A stretch of 29,371 nt of DNA from Trichinella spiralis (Eukaryota; Nematoda; Enoplea; Trichinellida; Trichinellidae): NCBI GenBank assembly GCA_000181795.3, contig CM012955.1:2889539-2918909 (forward strand), given 5' to 3'. This document shows, in pieces, positions 13,004 through 24,975 of the stretch. A program made the position numbers and the translations under genes. Under the pieces are notes generated by a model. That model made no database searches, was not told the origin of the DNA, and saw nothing but the letters and a program-made list of their open reading frames with translations. Numbering within the stretch: the stretch's first letter is position 1; every line of letters begins with the position of its first letter.

Positions 13004-13140
13004 CTAAACAACAAAAAGATATATAATCTGAAAATAGAATAATTTCAGAGAAAAACTTCAGCTACACTTTTCCATATCAACATCAAAATCTCGACAAAAA
13101 TAACATTAAGATGCATTAATTTTTCAATACCAAAATTTTT

Positions 13141-16100
13141 TTACAAAAAATAACAATAAAAACGTACACTCTGTTGATTCAGTTCCGCACTGCTTAAATC
13201 CAAATTCTCCATGTCTAAATTCACTTCACTTGTCGGTACTGGAACCTGCAAATCTTCAACGCCACCACCTGACTGTTCTACTGTAGAAGCGTGCATCAAA
13301 ACATCTGGACCTCCGACAGACGGGACAAGATCGGGTTGTCGATGTGAACTCTGTGCCACATCTGGTGCCTTTAAATTATCAATATCAACTGAACATACAC
13401 ATAGGATATTGAAAAATGAACAAACAATAAACAACTACGACAACACAAATTACAAATGTATACTATACACGTATGCATCAAAGTTACTGTACAGTTGAAA
13501 TCTCACCTTTTCACCATCTTTCTCAGCTTTCAAAGCACTGATCGCTTTCATTGGAGAAAATTCGGTACCTGAATAAGTTCCACATGTTTCAACAAGCAAA
13601 AAAACACTGTAAAAATGTTACATGTTTTTTCGGTTGATGCACCTTCTTGCGCAGATTGCAATGGTGCTGTAATATTAACGTTCTGCAAGGTTTCGGTAAT
13701 TTTCTGCACATCGGCTAAACACACCCGAAAATTTAAATGCGTAGGAATAAATAAACAAGAAATAGGATTAGAAGAAGCAAAAAAAATGCTCCATGCCACC
13801 TTCATTTTCATTCGATTTCGTTATTCCATTTTTGCCACTTGAATACTTCGAATCCTTGGCCAACGCCACCATATTTTCAAGGGTGCAATTTGTCTACAAT
13901 AATAATGAAGATGATGACAACAGGCAAGTGAAGCACGAAGGGCTTGGCTACCGATAGCAGTGGAAAACACGCTGCATCCAATGCTGTTGACGAGAAAATC
14001 TCTTCGTACAGCTTGTCACACTGCAAAGCATCTGCATAATGGGGAAATAAATTTGGATAACCATCCGGATCAGCCAGACTCTCGGCGAGTTTCGGATGCT
14101 TGTCCACAATTTTCGCTTTCCACAGTCCGACCACACTAAACCAAATATTACACTTTCGTGTAAAAGCAAAATCGACAAATATGCACGTATGATTACCGAC
14201 TAATTTCAGTGGGCATATATGTTCGAGCAAAAAAAGCAGCTTCTGGCAGCCGACCAGTTGTGATCAAAATTTCCAAACATTCTTTACGACTATAGAAAAT
14301 TTAATATTAAAACAAAGCAAAACAAAACAACATCAACAATGGGAAAATCTCACAGAACTGCACGCAGAAGTGGAAAATATTAACTCACTTTCCAAGCAAC
14401 AGATGAGCCATGAAAGCAATGTTGTACAGTTTGGATTGCATTGATTCGTTGGCAACACGCTGCATAACGTCCGCATCGCCAAGCGAAGATGCCAGCAAAA
14501 GCTGGCCCGAGTAATCTTTGTCTTGACACATACACTTCAACGCCAGCTGAAAATTACCTTCAGCCAATGCAACTTGGTTCAACTGTCGCCATTTGTCGTC
14601 GTCCTGTTAATTATTGGCAAGAAGATTACGGTCTATTTGAAATTTTATGAAAATATCTAACAAAAAGATAACCGACTTCGCTTGCCAAAGCTATATCGTA
14701 GGCGACATTCAAATTGTTCACTTTCAAAGCCAACTCGAAACGATGATCAGGATCTTGAGACACAGCCAAAGCTTGTTTCAAGAAACCCTGAAATATGCGA
14801 ACAGTAAATAAATAAAAATGCTCAAATAACCGCGTGAAGCCACTGCGTTCAAGAACCTGTCGTTCAAGAAATTTCGCTACACGAGTCAAATGCTCTTTTG
14901 GAATATTTTGCAACAGCTGATCAGCCAATTCGAAGTCATGACGCATCACCGCTGTTTGATATTCCAATACGGATAATACAAGCTGATAACTAACCACATT
15001 CAAATCTTTGTCGCTCAGAAAAAGACGATTCTCTTGTGGCAAATATCCCAATATATATAATCCTCTAAAATAAAATGAAACAAATATATACATATATGTA
15101 TTTGCGTAAAAATATAAGATAAATAGTCTGCAATTCAATTTATAATTGACCAAAATGAACAAACACAACGGACTGTGCAACATTGAAAAATATCATATAC
15201 ACATATGTATGTATCCTTAATTAATGATTATAGTAAATATTTCCAAAAAATTTCAATTCCATCAACATTTTTCACAACAGAAAAAAATTCCTACCTATCT
15301 AAATGTGCAATAGTAACTGTTTCACTTCCAACGCAGTATCGTAAGCGATTGTTGATCGTAGTGTAAACCAAGCAATCGCCTACCCAATAAGCAGTGCTTA
15401 TTTCCTCCGTCCCTGTATGTATAACCTTGAACATAAAACAAAGATAAAAAGCAAACTGTCAATCTGAAATTAAACACACTTACATCAAAAGCATCTTCAA
15501 CACCATCCGGTGATGGAGTTTCACTTTCTGACAACTGTGAGATCACTTCTGCTTCGTTGAATTGTAAAATGTAAAATTCAGAAGCGGTTGTTATAGCCAA
15601 CAATTCTTTCTCGGACCAATAGACCTTAAAATAGATTGCTTTCACATCACGCCACTGTTTATTACGACCAAATTTCCATAGTTCACTTGATGAGCTTTGA
15701 TGTCAATTCGTCGGATCACATGAATCGTTTCCCAGTCGTAGAAAATCAGTTGTCCCCCACAACGAATTCCCAACAATGTCCCTCCAAAAATGCCTTCAAA
15801 AAATACAATTATTCATATACAATCAAAAAACAAATTAAATAACATTTACAGTCGATTGAAGCTTCAGCGTAGACTGTTTTGTATCTGGTAAAGTTTTTGT
15901 GAATCTCCACAAGGATACTGCTGCTAACATCACGTACAGCATACATGTTCGACTCTTTGGCCCAAACGAATTCAACAGCCGCACCATAACTTTTATTACG
16001 CAACGCCATAGCCGTATAGATCACATATTCGCTTTCTCCACGAACCACAACAAATCTGAAATTGACATCTCAGCAACAACAATAATAATAAAATAATGGA

Positions 16101-18555
16101 AAATACCGAATACACATTATTTTTAAAAAACAAACTCTTAATAATTCATTTTTATTATTCACCTGCCATTCGGACTATGCTGAATTGAGCGTGGATAAAA
16201 TTCAATAGCGCCCATATCTTTCGCTGACAATGACAAACGTGCTCCGTCAGGGTATTCTGCTTCGTTACAAACTGCCTTCAAATTTGCCTGCTGAATTTCA
16301 GCATGTTTTGCCCAAAGAAGCTTGCCATTCGCATCCATACTGACCGCTGGTTCCTCGCGTCCAAGCTGAATAAGAGAAAGAAATAAATTCAAAATACAGA
16401 AGACAAAAAATCAACAAATAAGAATTTTTGTATGGATTATTTATATGTGGTACGTAAGAATACGCATTTATTTATTTACTTACTTTGACAATGATGCTGC
16501 CTTCGTCGTAGCCAATCGCTACAACATTTTGTCCTTTCAACGCACATATGGTCCATACTCGATCAAGACCGTAATTCAACGTTGTCTCCATGCGATATGT
16601 GCTTCCATGCCATATTCGTACAGTGTCTACAAAATAGTTCAACAATGAAGTGAAATGTAATACATATACAAATATATATGTGCATATATTCCAATCAATG
16701 TACTGTCTTCAGAGCCGGTAATAATGACAGGCAAATCTGGATGGAAACAAACTGAAGAAACATTTTGCACATGGCCTTCCAACGTGGCAACGCAGGTTTT
16801 ATTCTAAATTATCAAAGTAAAAAACAAATGAATAATGCAAGAAAACTCCATTACCTGGTAGTCCCAAATTTTGACCAGTCGATCGTCGGCTCCGGATATT
16901 AGGTAAGGTCTGTCGCCACCGTGATAATAATCAATACAGTTGACTCCTTTCTCGTGCCCTTCAAGGGTGAAATTTGGATGCGACGAGCCGAGTTGCCATA
17001 TCTAAAAAGAGTAGAATATAGATTCAAAAAAGAACTACATAAAAATAGAAACAACAATTCAAGCTGTACCTTCACAGTACGGTCAAGTGATGCTGATGCA
17101 AAGGTGTTATTATCTTTGGGATTGAAAAGCACCTGCATGACGTAATGCGTGTGCCCTTCGAACGTCTGCTTCAATTGCCAATTGCTTTCCCAATCCCATA
17201 ACTTTATCGTCATGTCGTCTATAAAAATTGAGCAAATTATTCAATAATAAATAAATAAACGGAAAAAGTAAAAACTGAAAGCAATAAAAATATACCGCTG
17301 CTGGTCAACACTAATGGCTGTGTAGCGTGGACAGCAATTGAACGCAAATAATCAGAATGCGCTTCGAACTGATGAACACGTTCCAAAGTGTTGTAATTGA
17401 ACACACGTACTTGCATGTCATCCTAGAGACAATTAACGACAAAAAATCGCACAGAAACAAACAGAAAAATAAAATAAATCTAAAAGCACTCACTGAACCT
17501 GTCAGAACCCAACTTTTCCGAGGTACAAATTTGGCCGATCGAACAGGCAAATCGCACACTTCAAACGATTTAAGAAGAGTCTTAAAAAACAAAACAACCC
17601 TACCAATTATTCAACAACAAATAAATTTTAAAAATATGCAAATATCACTTTTTCATCTTTAAATCATTCAATGCTCAAATTCGTCCTGTGGAATTTCAAA
17701 TTTAAAAATTATCACAGTTCACTAATGTGCAACTAACTATTCATTCATACTTTTAAAACAGAAATATATTTTAAAAATTTCTTAATTAAAATTATAAAAT
17801 AAAATAAAATAATCTTTAAAAATAAATTCAATGCACAACAGTACAAATACTTTTGTCTAACTGAAACTGAAACGCTACTGTACAAATAACTGTTCTGCAC
17901 AAGTGGAAATGACGCCGAAGTTCAAAATAATATTCTCTAAAAGAGGCTTTGAATCAATTTGAAGAACTTGTAAAGAAGCTGTTTTCCATTCAAATTGTCG
18001 AATGAATTTATCATATTTAAGAAACGGTTCATCTATCACCGTACTATGATAGAAAGAAATGATCACAAGCGTTCATTACAAGTGAAAACAGTGCATTCGC
18101 ATTAGAAAAAACTTTTAGAAAAAACGTTAAACTACTCATAATTTCAAAAACTCAACTTCATAAAATAACAGCCTTTAAAATGAAGCTTTAAACAGAGTAA
18201 AATGACAATATTCACTAAATGGCGAAATAATAGAGAAAAAACGCTCTACCTGTGTTTCGTAATTCCAGGCGTGAACGTTTCCATTGTATAAACTGCAAAG
18301 CATCCATGGCTCAGTCGGATGAAGATCCACACATTTCACGCGATCTGATCGAGCCAACAGCTTGCGCTTGACATCCAGTCGTAGAGGCTAAAAATGAAAA
18401 TAATGAAACAATAAATCGCAACAATCAAACGATGCCATTTAAACAAGCGACAATGAAAAACCTCTTCACAATATAAAAATGCACAAAACTTACACATAAC
18501 TCCTTAAAAAATTACATTAGTAGATAAAAAATAATTAATTTTCACTCCTTACCAT
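13141..18555 (-). CDS. COPB2: Coatomer subunit beta-prime (COPI coat)
   Basis: Beta-prime COP is a WD40 subunit of the COPI coat that binds dilysine cargo tails for Golgi-to-ER transport. Coding exons: 18555-18553 (ATG only), 18387-18250, 17580-17494, 17422-17296, 17218-17070, 17001-16855, 16803-16704, 16626-16484, 16365-16163, 16055-15850, 15793-15687, 15624-15484, 15425-15295, 15064-14857, 14787-14677, 14603-14389, 14289-14197, 14135-13952, 13893-13800, 13714-13622, 13568-13515, 13388-13141. Phases join in frame to about 993 aa; vertebrate proteins are about 906. The N terminus reads [19 protein letters not shown]. The first WD propeller is about residues 1-300 ([21 protein letters not shown]); the second follows ([23 protein letters not shown]). 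A helical domain ([32 protein letters not shown]) reaches about residue 831. The acidic tail is longer than usual; its last junctions, including donor 13515 versus 13507, are uncertain. Confidence 0.95.
17581..18249 (-). other. COPB2: Large COPB2 intron 2
   Basis: At 669 nt this is by far the largest COPB2 intron; the others are 51-230 nt. It lies between the exon ending in ETQ and the exon starting [10 protein letters not shown]. It contains a minus-strand open stretch at 17875-18066 that is preceded by an acceptor-like TATCATAG. Joined to exon 2 that stretch would hit a stop within five codons, so it is not an in-frame cassette exon. Confidence 0.8.
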
Positions 18556-18808
18556 ATTTATTCAGTTTCAACGTTGAACACTTTCAACTTGCTAACGTCA
18601 GCAAAGAAACAGTCAACTACAGTATACAATTATACGTAATGCAAGTATAATTTTATTTTTGTAAGGTATAAAAATTAATTTGCTTAACAAAATTGCATAA
18701 TTTTGGAATGCTAAACTCATTACGTTTAATATCAAAATAAATTTAAATTACGCGTAAATGACTTTTTAACGTCCATATTTTACATTACAGCATCATACTT
18801 CATTACAG

Positions 18809-18840
<32 letters not shown>

Positions 18841-18863
18841 ACACACACACACACACATACACA

Positions 18864-18945
<82 letters not shown>
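18809..18945. repeat. Long (CA)n microsatellite
   Basis: About 137 bp of CA dinucleotides, with a few ACTCAC and ACATAC interruptions, lie in the spacer between the mannosidase II stop and the COPB2 start. The tract is about 250 bp upstream of the COPB2 ATG and reads (TG)n in the direction of both genes. Confidence 0.97.
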
Positions 18946-18950
<5 letters not shown>

Positions 18951-19063
18951 ATTTGTTTATTAATTAAGGATAAATTTACTTATCCATCAGTTTGCAATAC
19001 AAAATTAGAAAAACGCACTTTATTTCACAGATTTCGAAAAAAAGAATAACAACAAGTTAACAA

Positions 19064-19069
19064 TTTATT
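19064..19069 (-). terminator. Candidate polyadenylation signal for mannosidase II
   Basis: AATAAA on the minus strand, about 80 nt downstream of the mannosidase II stop codon, at a typical distance for a short 3' UTR. Confidence 0.5.
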
Positions 19070-19149
19070 GAACAAACTGTGCTGCGAAACGATCATCGGA
19101 ACAGATGTGAACTTATTGTTCAGATCATTCTACTAATAAAATTCGCTTT

Positions 19150-22100
19150 TCACTTTGCTGGCGGACGACCAGTTACAAGTGGCGACTTGTGTTCAGCTGC
19201 ATCCTGAGCCGACTTCCATTCAATTTTGTAAGTTTTAATTTCCATCGGTTCAACGTAAAGCGGCTCATCAGGCAATTTTGTGTCGTTCAATTGATAAAGC
19301 GCTGTTAAGGACATTTCTTTCACTGCTTTAACATTCGTACCAAAAATATCCACAGCTGTCGGCTAAGTAAATTATACCAAACTAATGCGAAATATAAGCC
19401 TACAATACAAATTCCCCTACCACATCGTTATCTTTCAAGGAACACACAACTGATGGTGGTTGAGTTGAAAAGCAGCTATTTTCCAAACGCAATAATATCA
19501 ATAATGTTTCATTTAAAAATGATTCAACTTCGGCTTTCGAATCAAACGCACCTTTGCTCTCAACACTACGCATGTTAATCAAATGAAAATCGCAAGGGAA
19601 CGGCTTTAGTAAAGCTTGATAATGACTTCGGAGTTCTGAAATATAGCAAAAGCGATTGTTAAAAATAGAAAAAAATCCAAATGAAATAAAACATTGAAAA
19701 AGTAAATGACACTGAGTAAAATTATTCTTCTTGATGATAACTTACCTTCAACGAAATCATTGGCCGTGTATAGCACAAAAACTGGGTAGATCAACAGTAA
19801 GGACTGATGATGAGCAGGTAAAGTCAAATAATTTATCGTGGGCAAGTTCTGAAAAGTCTATTTCAAACAGTATCAGATTAGTTATGAAAAAAAATAATAA
19901 CCTTGCCAATTGTGTAAGCATCGCCGTCCAACGATTCCAGCATAAGGCGAAAATCACTGGTAACAATTACATTATCCAACATTGGCTGTGCAACACCGCG
20001 TGAATCATCAACGTGAGTTCGACGGTCGAGGAAAACTTCAATCCAACCTATATTCAAACATTCGATTGGTCAAAAAAGTGAATTTCGCATTAATATTAAG
20101 AAAAAAAGAAATTTTCTGAAAACCCGATTTTATAGAAGTAACACCGTTCGCTTGGGCACTGAGCAGTGTTAATCGATGTGCGCTGTCTTCGATAAACGCC
20201 GCAGTGGTCATGGGATAAAAGTTACCTTGCAATGGAATCTTTGAAAAATATTTTCGTTTTATCATCTAAATTAAAAAAGCAACTAATAAAACTTATTTTT
20301 TTTAATTATATTTTCGACTTTATTCTTCAAACAATCAACCATTCACCACAGCCACTAAACTTGTCGTTCAATGAAATGAAATATGCAATGCAATTAATTG
20401 AAAAAAAAGAACAAAAAATGCTCATTACTTGCAAACCATTGAGGTCGGTGTAAAATGAATGATCGGAATTGTGGATGTCCGCTTTCAAGCGCATGACAAT
20501 TTCAAAATCCTCAATCTCAGTTGTGATGTCGACCGTATTGCGAATGTGCAAGCTTTCTGCTCCTGGAACTGAAATTCATGTGTAAAAAAACCATGTAACG
20601 TTTCGCATGCTGCGCATCACCTTCCAATTTGACGACCGTAAATTGGTGTAATACATTCTTTAAATTTGAATAAACCGTCGCAAACATGTCGCCTTCCAAA
20701 AGTAGAACATTGTCGACATTGTTCAAAGGCTTCGATAAAAATTTATGCAATTTTACTTCGCCATTAAACAGAATAAAAATAGACCAACAATTACCTCAGC
20801 TTCACCCTTCGGCAAGAACAAATAAGCACCACCAGCTGTGTAAGATTGGCTTTTGGATTTGTATACAAAAAATTCAAGTTGCAAGTTCATTTTATTATCC
20901 TTGTTCGTGTGCTTCAACTCCTTCAATAAATAAATAAATTAATTAATTAAATAAAGAATAATTGAATTTCAGTTCATGTGATAAAGTTTCATGTGCCTAC
21001 TTTGAGAAGACCGGTAGAAGTGGAAAACGTGGCAACATAAACCGGACTGACAATGTTAAATTGCTCCTCAGAAAGGACATTTCTTGGAAAAGTACTAAAT
21101 AATGACAGTAAGACAAAACATCTGCTTGTTTGAACCAAGAATACCAACCAACCTCGAATGGACAACCTCCCTTTGACTTATTGTCACCATTTCACCATCC
21201 AAAGGATCATCGCCAGACACTAGACGGTAACGAATAATGCTCAGTGATTCCATTGTAGCTGTCCAGCAAACCTGAAATTATTGCATGTTTAATTCCACTT
21301 TTCCCATTTGAACAGAAAAATAACAGAAATGGAAGTAAAAATTCGCTTCACCTGATAAGTTGTCACTGAAATTATGAATCCAACACTGGTTTTGGTGATC
21401 ACCGGACTGATTTGAATTTTTAGTCTGTTATTAGCCGCGTCATACAGTGCAATTTTATAAGTATCCACATTTATACAAACTATTTCCGACCGAATGTACG
21501 GTAATGAGTTGTACACCAAAATTGACCTTCAAACAAACACCGCTAGCAGTTGTACAAATCGTTTAACAAAAAAGCTGAACAAACAAAACCTCTCCTTCTC
21601 ATCCAGTACGTTGATGACAACATTTTCTGATGTATGAGAAGCGTCCATTATTCTTTCACTCTTAAAAATTTACTTTAATACATCTTACACTGTCCACTTT
21701 AATAAACCGACATACGAAGTCTAATTTAATACTATCAGCATCTAGTAGAGATGTGGATGCTTTCCTCATGAAGTACAAAATCGCCGTAGCCATCGTAGCT
21801 TTGCTCAATTCAATCGACGACCACAGCCTACAAAAAAAAACAAGTACCAAAAGGAAAACAAATAATATTCACACAATTAGTTAATAATCGCTGCACACCG
21901 CTTCGCGTAATCCATCACTACTGGAGTTTTAGCGGTTCCGGCGATGCCGTCGTGATGCTGGAACAAAGCCAAATTTCTCCGTGCAATGACCAAATTATTG
22001 AACAGCCGCTGCGATGGAAACTGACGCTCAAGTGCTTTGCTTCGAACATCACTCACCGCCAAATTGAACATAATCTCGGCACCGCTGCAAAAAGCCACAT

Positions 22101-24927
22101 CAGCAAACTCATAACGTCAGCACAAAAAAAGCCGGGAAGAAAATTTTCTTTGCAAAAACAACTCTGCAGCTTATGCGTAGAATCGGAATGCTTCAACGTC
22201 AACCTTATAGATATTTCAAATAATTTTCTTTACCGTAAGAAAGAGGCCAAAATGCGTTCCATTCGCTTGTACAAAGGTCGAGACGTGTAATAGCCCGACC
22301 AATAATCTTCATTTCTATCAGCGTAAGTAAAGAAATCGCCAGACAACGTTGGAAACGTTTCTCCTCCGACGTCTGCACGTTTAAACAACGCCCTGTAATA
22401 ATCTTCCAACGTTCCAAATTGCACCTGTCAAAATCATTACAACATGTATATTTAAATGTCATTAAAAAAAGATTTTTTCTTCCATATTCAATTTTCTATT
22501 CAAAAAGTAATATTATTAAAATAATTTGTGCCTCGACATTCCAATCTTGTCTGTTCATGTAATCAAACAACTTTTCGTAATTGTTGTACTGTTGCTGCCA
22601 TTCCATTGAAGTTGTGTAACGGAAATCGTCTCCCAAAGGTACAAGTAATACATTCAACTTGTAAAGCTCGGCATGTTTGCGATACTGATCCAACAGTGCA
22701 AAAGCTCTAAAAGAACAATCATCATGGACAATTACGAATTGATAATCATTTGAGAAAATGATAATTAATCACGCTGCAGGTGTACCTTTCGCCAATGTTT
22801 TCCATATCAATCGGCAACGCAGGAATACCCCAAGGACACGGAAGAGATCCAACCTGTGAACGGTGGAAATCAAATTGACAACAAACCGCTGGATCCGGAC
22901 CGCAAGTATGAGGTATGTCGTAAGAATAAAATGGAAATACATGACAAAAAATATCCGACGAGGAATCCCGTTCTGAAATCAAATATAGTCAAACAACTTC
23001 AGTTAAAACAATAAACAGCTCGCACTCCACAATTGACGCCAGTAAAACTCAAGATTCTTGTTCAGCGCAAGGTGCTTTTTCACTGCATAATGGATTCTTT
23101 GTACAGACATAGTCTTTAAACCCGATAAGCCCACAAAATAAGCTGTCGTTGCACTTAATCCAAACGGATCGATAGACCAGTGATTTTTCGGTTTGTAATC
23201 TTTAAAATGTGGGAAATGAAACAAATGATAATGCTGCCATAAGTGACAGAGAACATGAAAACAAACCCAAATGATTCAACAACCACTGATGACCTTCGGT
23301 CATCTGGTCAATCATAGAAAAGTAGTGGGCATTAGCCTCGTCAGTCATCACCCATGCTCCAGTGACAATTTCCAATTGTCCAATATCCAGCAATCTTAAC
23401 ATTTCAAACATCAAGACTATCCACACATTACTCACTGAGTAAAGTTAAATGAAAACCTTTTTGTCAACATCCGCTTGGCTGTGTCCACTTCACGCCACCA
23501 TTTCTCGAAAAATGACATTTCCGCATAAATGAATTTCATCTGAGACTTCTGAGAAAGCTTTTCTATCATATTTTCAAAAATATGCTTTGTACTTTCCGAA
23601 TAATATTCATCGAACGTTTTGATCCATCCTGTATTAAATAAAATAAAAACCAAATAAAACAAAATCCATAATGAACAAACTTTACCGGGATCAGTGTGTG
23701 AATGAGGTACAACAAATACTTGTAAATGTGGTCGTTCCTTCACCTCATTTTTGTCGTAAGTTATCTCCCATCCTTGTTTCCAATGGCCTCCATCTGGATT
23801 GTCAAATTCCAAAGTTTCATACACGCTTAACATCTGAAATTACAATAAGCCTGTTTACACGCTGAACAACAAATTGAAAATCATTACACACCTGAACATT
23901 TACAGTAGTGTTTAGCAATCCTGCATTGCATTTTCGATACGTTTGCTTGCGCCTGATTGGAATAACAATATTATTTCAATTAAAAATACAAAATATAAAA
24001 AATTTCATATACATATGAATGAAATGTATGAAATATGCAAATATAACGAACCAGCAAACATATAATTGGAAAACATTATCAATAAATAATAATGAATTGT
24101 ATTAACAAAAGATCAAACTTTTTTCTCATTTTTAAAAACTTCTCCTTGAAGTTAAAAGTTTCAAAAAAAATTACCAATAAAATTACATCCAACACTATCA
24201 TACGTAAAAGTAATGCAACGCCAAAAATCATATACATACTCTTTTTTTTTAACTGCAGACAAAGTAGAGGCTGGCGGTCTATTGCGGACGCGACTCAAGC
24301 GATAATATAAACTTCGTTGTATCTGTCCCAAAATTTCTTCATTTCGATTCGCCTCGGATTCCAATTTAATCAGCTTAGTTTCCAGGCGCTTTAAATCGTA
24401 CTGAAATTGATCTTTGTGAATAAATCAAACACCATTCACGCCTATCTCAAAATTAACCTCCCCGAAATATCGCAGCTTCTGACTGCTTGGTGTAACGGAA
24501 TCCATTATGTTGTACAAAGCAACTGAAGAGATGAAAAATACCACTACTATAATAGCAAGACCAAATTTCCAAGCACTTGCAACCGAACGTCTGAAAATTC
24601 TAAAATCACAGTATATGAGCTTATTAAAAATGAATAAACCACTAAGTTTATTTCGAATGCCTACGATCAAGAACGTCAACAATAATATGCAATCAAACTA
24701 TAAATTATTATTCTTAATCGAAAATTCCTGTCATTGTAATGTTAAGTATAACTTAAAATATATTAATATCAATGGGAAATCAAATTTTAAATCATTTTAA
24801 TTAAGAGAAGCTAGAAACAAAATAAACACGAATGCTAATAAATAAACAGCGAGCATAAATGCTACAAATAGTACAAATTTATGCATACGATTGCAACCTA
24901 TATGAAACTTCGAAAAAGATACCTCAT
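19150..24927 (-). CDS. MAN2A: Golgi alpha-mannosidase II (GH38)
   Basis: Trims alpha-1,3 and alpha-1,6 mannose from Golgi N-glycans. Coding exons: 24927-24923, 24590-24458, 24400-24204, 23952-23892, 23833-23686, 23628-23457, 23394-23267, 23199-23026, 22972-22786, 22706-22538, 22424-22234, 22084-21899, 21827-21716, 21660-21590, 21526-21352, 21271-21153, 21094-21001, 20920-20795, 20729-20621, 20568-20429, 20265-20124, 20047-19902, 19848-19746, 19635-19421, 19362-19150; about 1171 aa, close to family size. It is a type II membrane protein: short basic tail [10 protein letters not shown], anchor about residues 11-29 ([14 protein letters not shown]), charged stem. GH38 core: zinc ligands in HSHTDPGW (about 178-185), catalytic Asp in WSIDPFGL (about 292), zinc His in HHDGIAGT (about 565), plus [15 protein letters not shown] and [10 protein letters not shown]. 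Many homologues have Asn or Cys where HSHTDPG has Thr. Exon 3 end and exon 10 donor are uncertain. Confidence 0.95.
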
Positions 24928-24964
24928 TTCAGAGCGTTTCCTCGATGAAATTTTCAAAGTTACA

Positions 24965-24975
24965 CCTAAATATAA
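24965..24975 (-). promoter_or_regulatory. Acceptor-like site upstream of the mannosidase II start codon
   Basis: The minus strand reads TTATATTTAG ending at 24966, about 40 nt before the ATG at 24927. It could be a cis-splice acceptor for a 5' UTR intron or a trans-splice acceptor for a spliced leader. The sequence alone does not decide. Confidence 0.3.

Larger units (their letters stand above)
2596..13057. other. Long region without recognisable genes, rich in microsatellites
   Basis: I find no coding exon here that I can support on either strand. Open frames are all under about 140 codons, are low in complexity (Ser-Leu, Arg-Glu or Ile-rich) or follow simple repeats, and match no family I recognise. 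Simple repeats are scattered throughout, including GA, AC, CTT, CTG, AAC, TA, CATA and CAT types. The left part should contain the galectin promoter and any upstream galectin exon; the right end must contain the COPB2 3' UTR. Regulatory DNA, long noncoding RNAs or introns of an unseen gene are possible but not visible from sequence alone. Confidence 0.5.
18556..19149. other. Spacer between mannosidase II and COPB2
   Basis: This 594-bp interval holds the 3' UTR of the upstream gene and the promoter and 5' UTR of COPB2, both on the minus strand. Apart from the CA tract and a candidate poly(A) signal I see nothing else distinct. The gap is large enough for an independent promoter. Confidence 0.6.

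Noticed and set aside
18555..19150. Operon joining mannosidase II and COPB2
   Set aside because: They share a strand, but the gap is about 595 bp, a poly(A) signal follows mannosidase II, and no clear trans-splice site precedes COPB2.
21661..21688. 28-nt intron in mannosidase II using donor AGT|GTAAGA
   Set aside because: It is too short to be spliced. The GTATGT donor at 21715 gives a 55-nt intron in the same phase.
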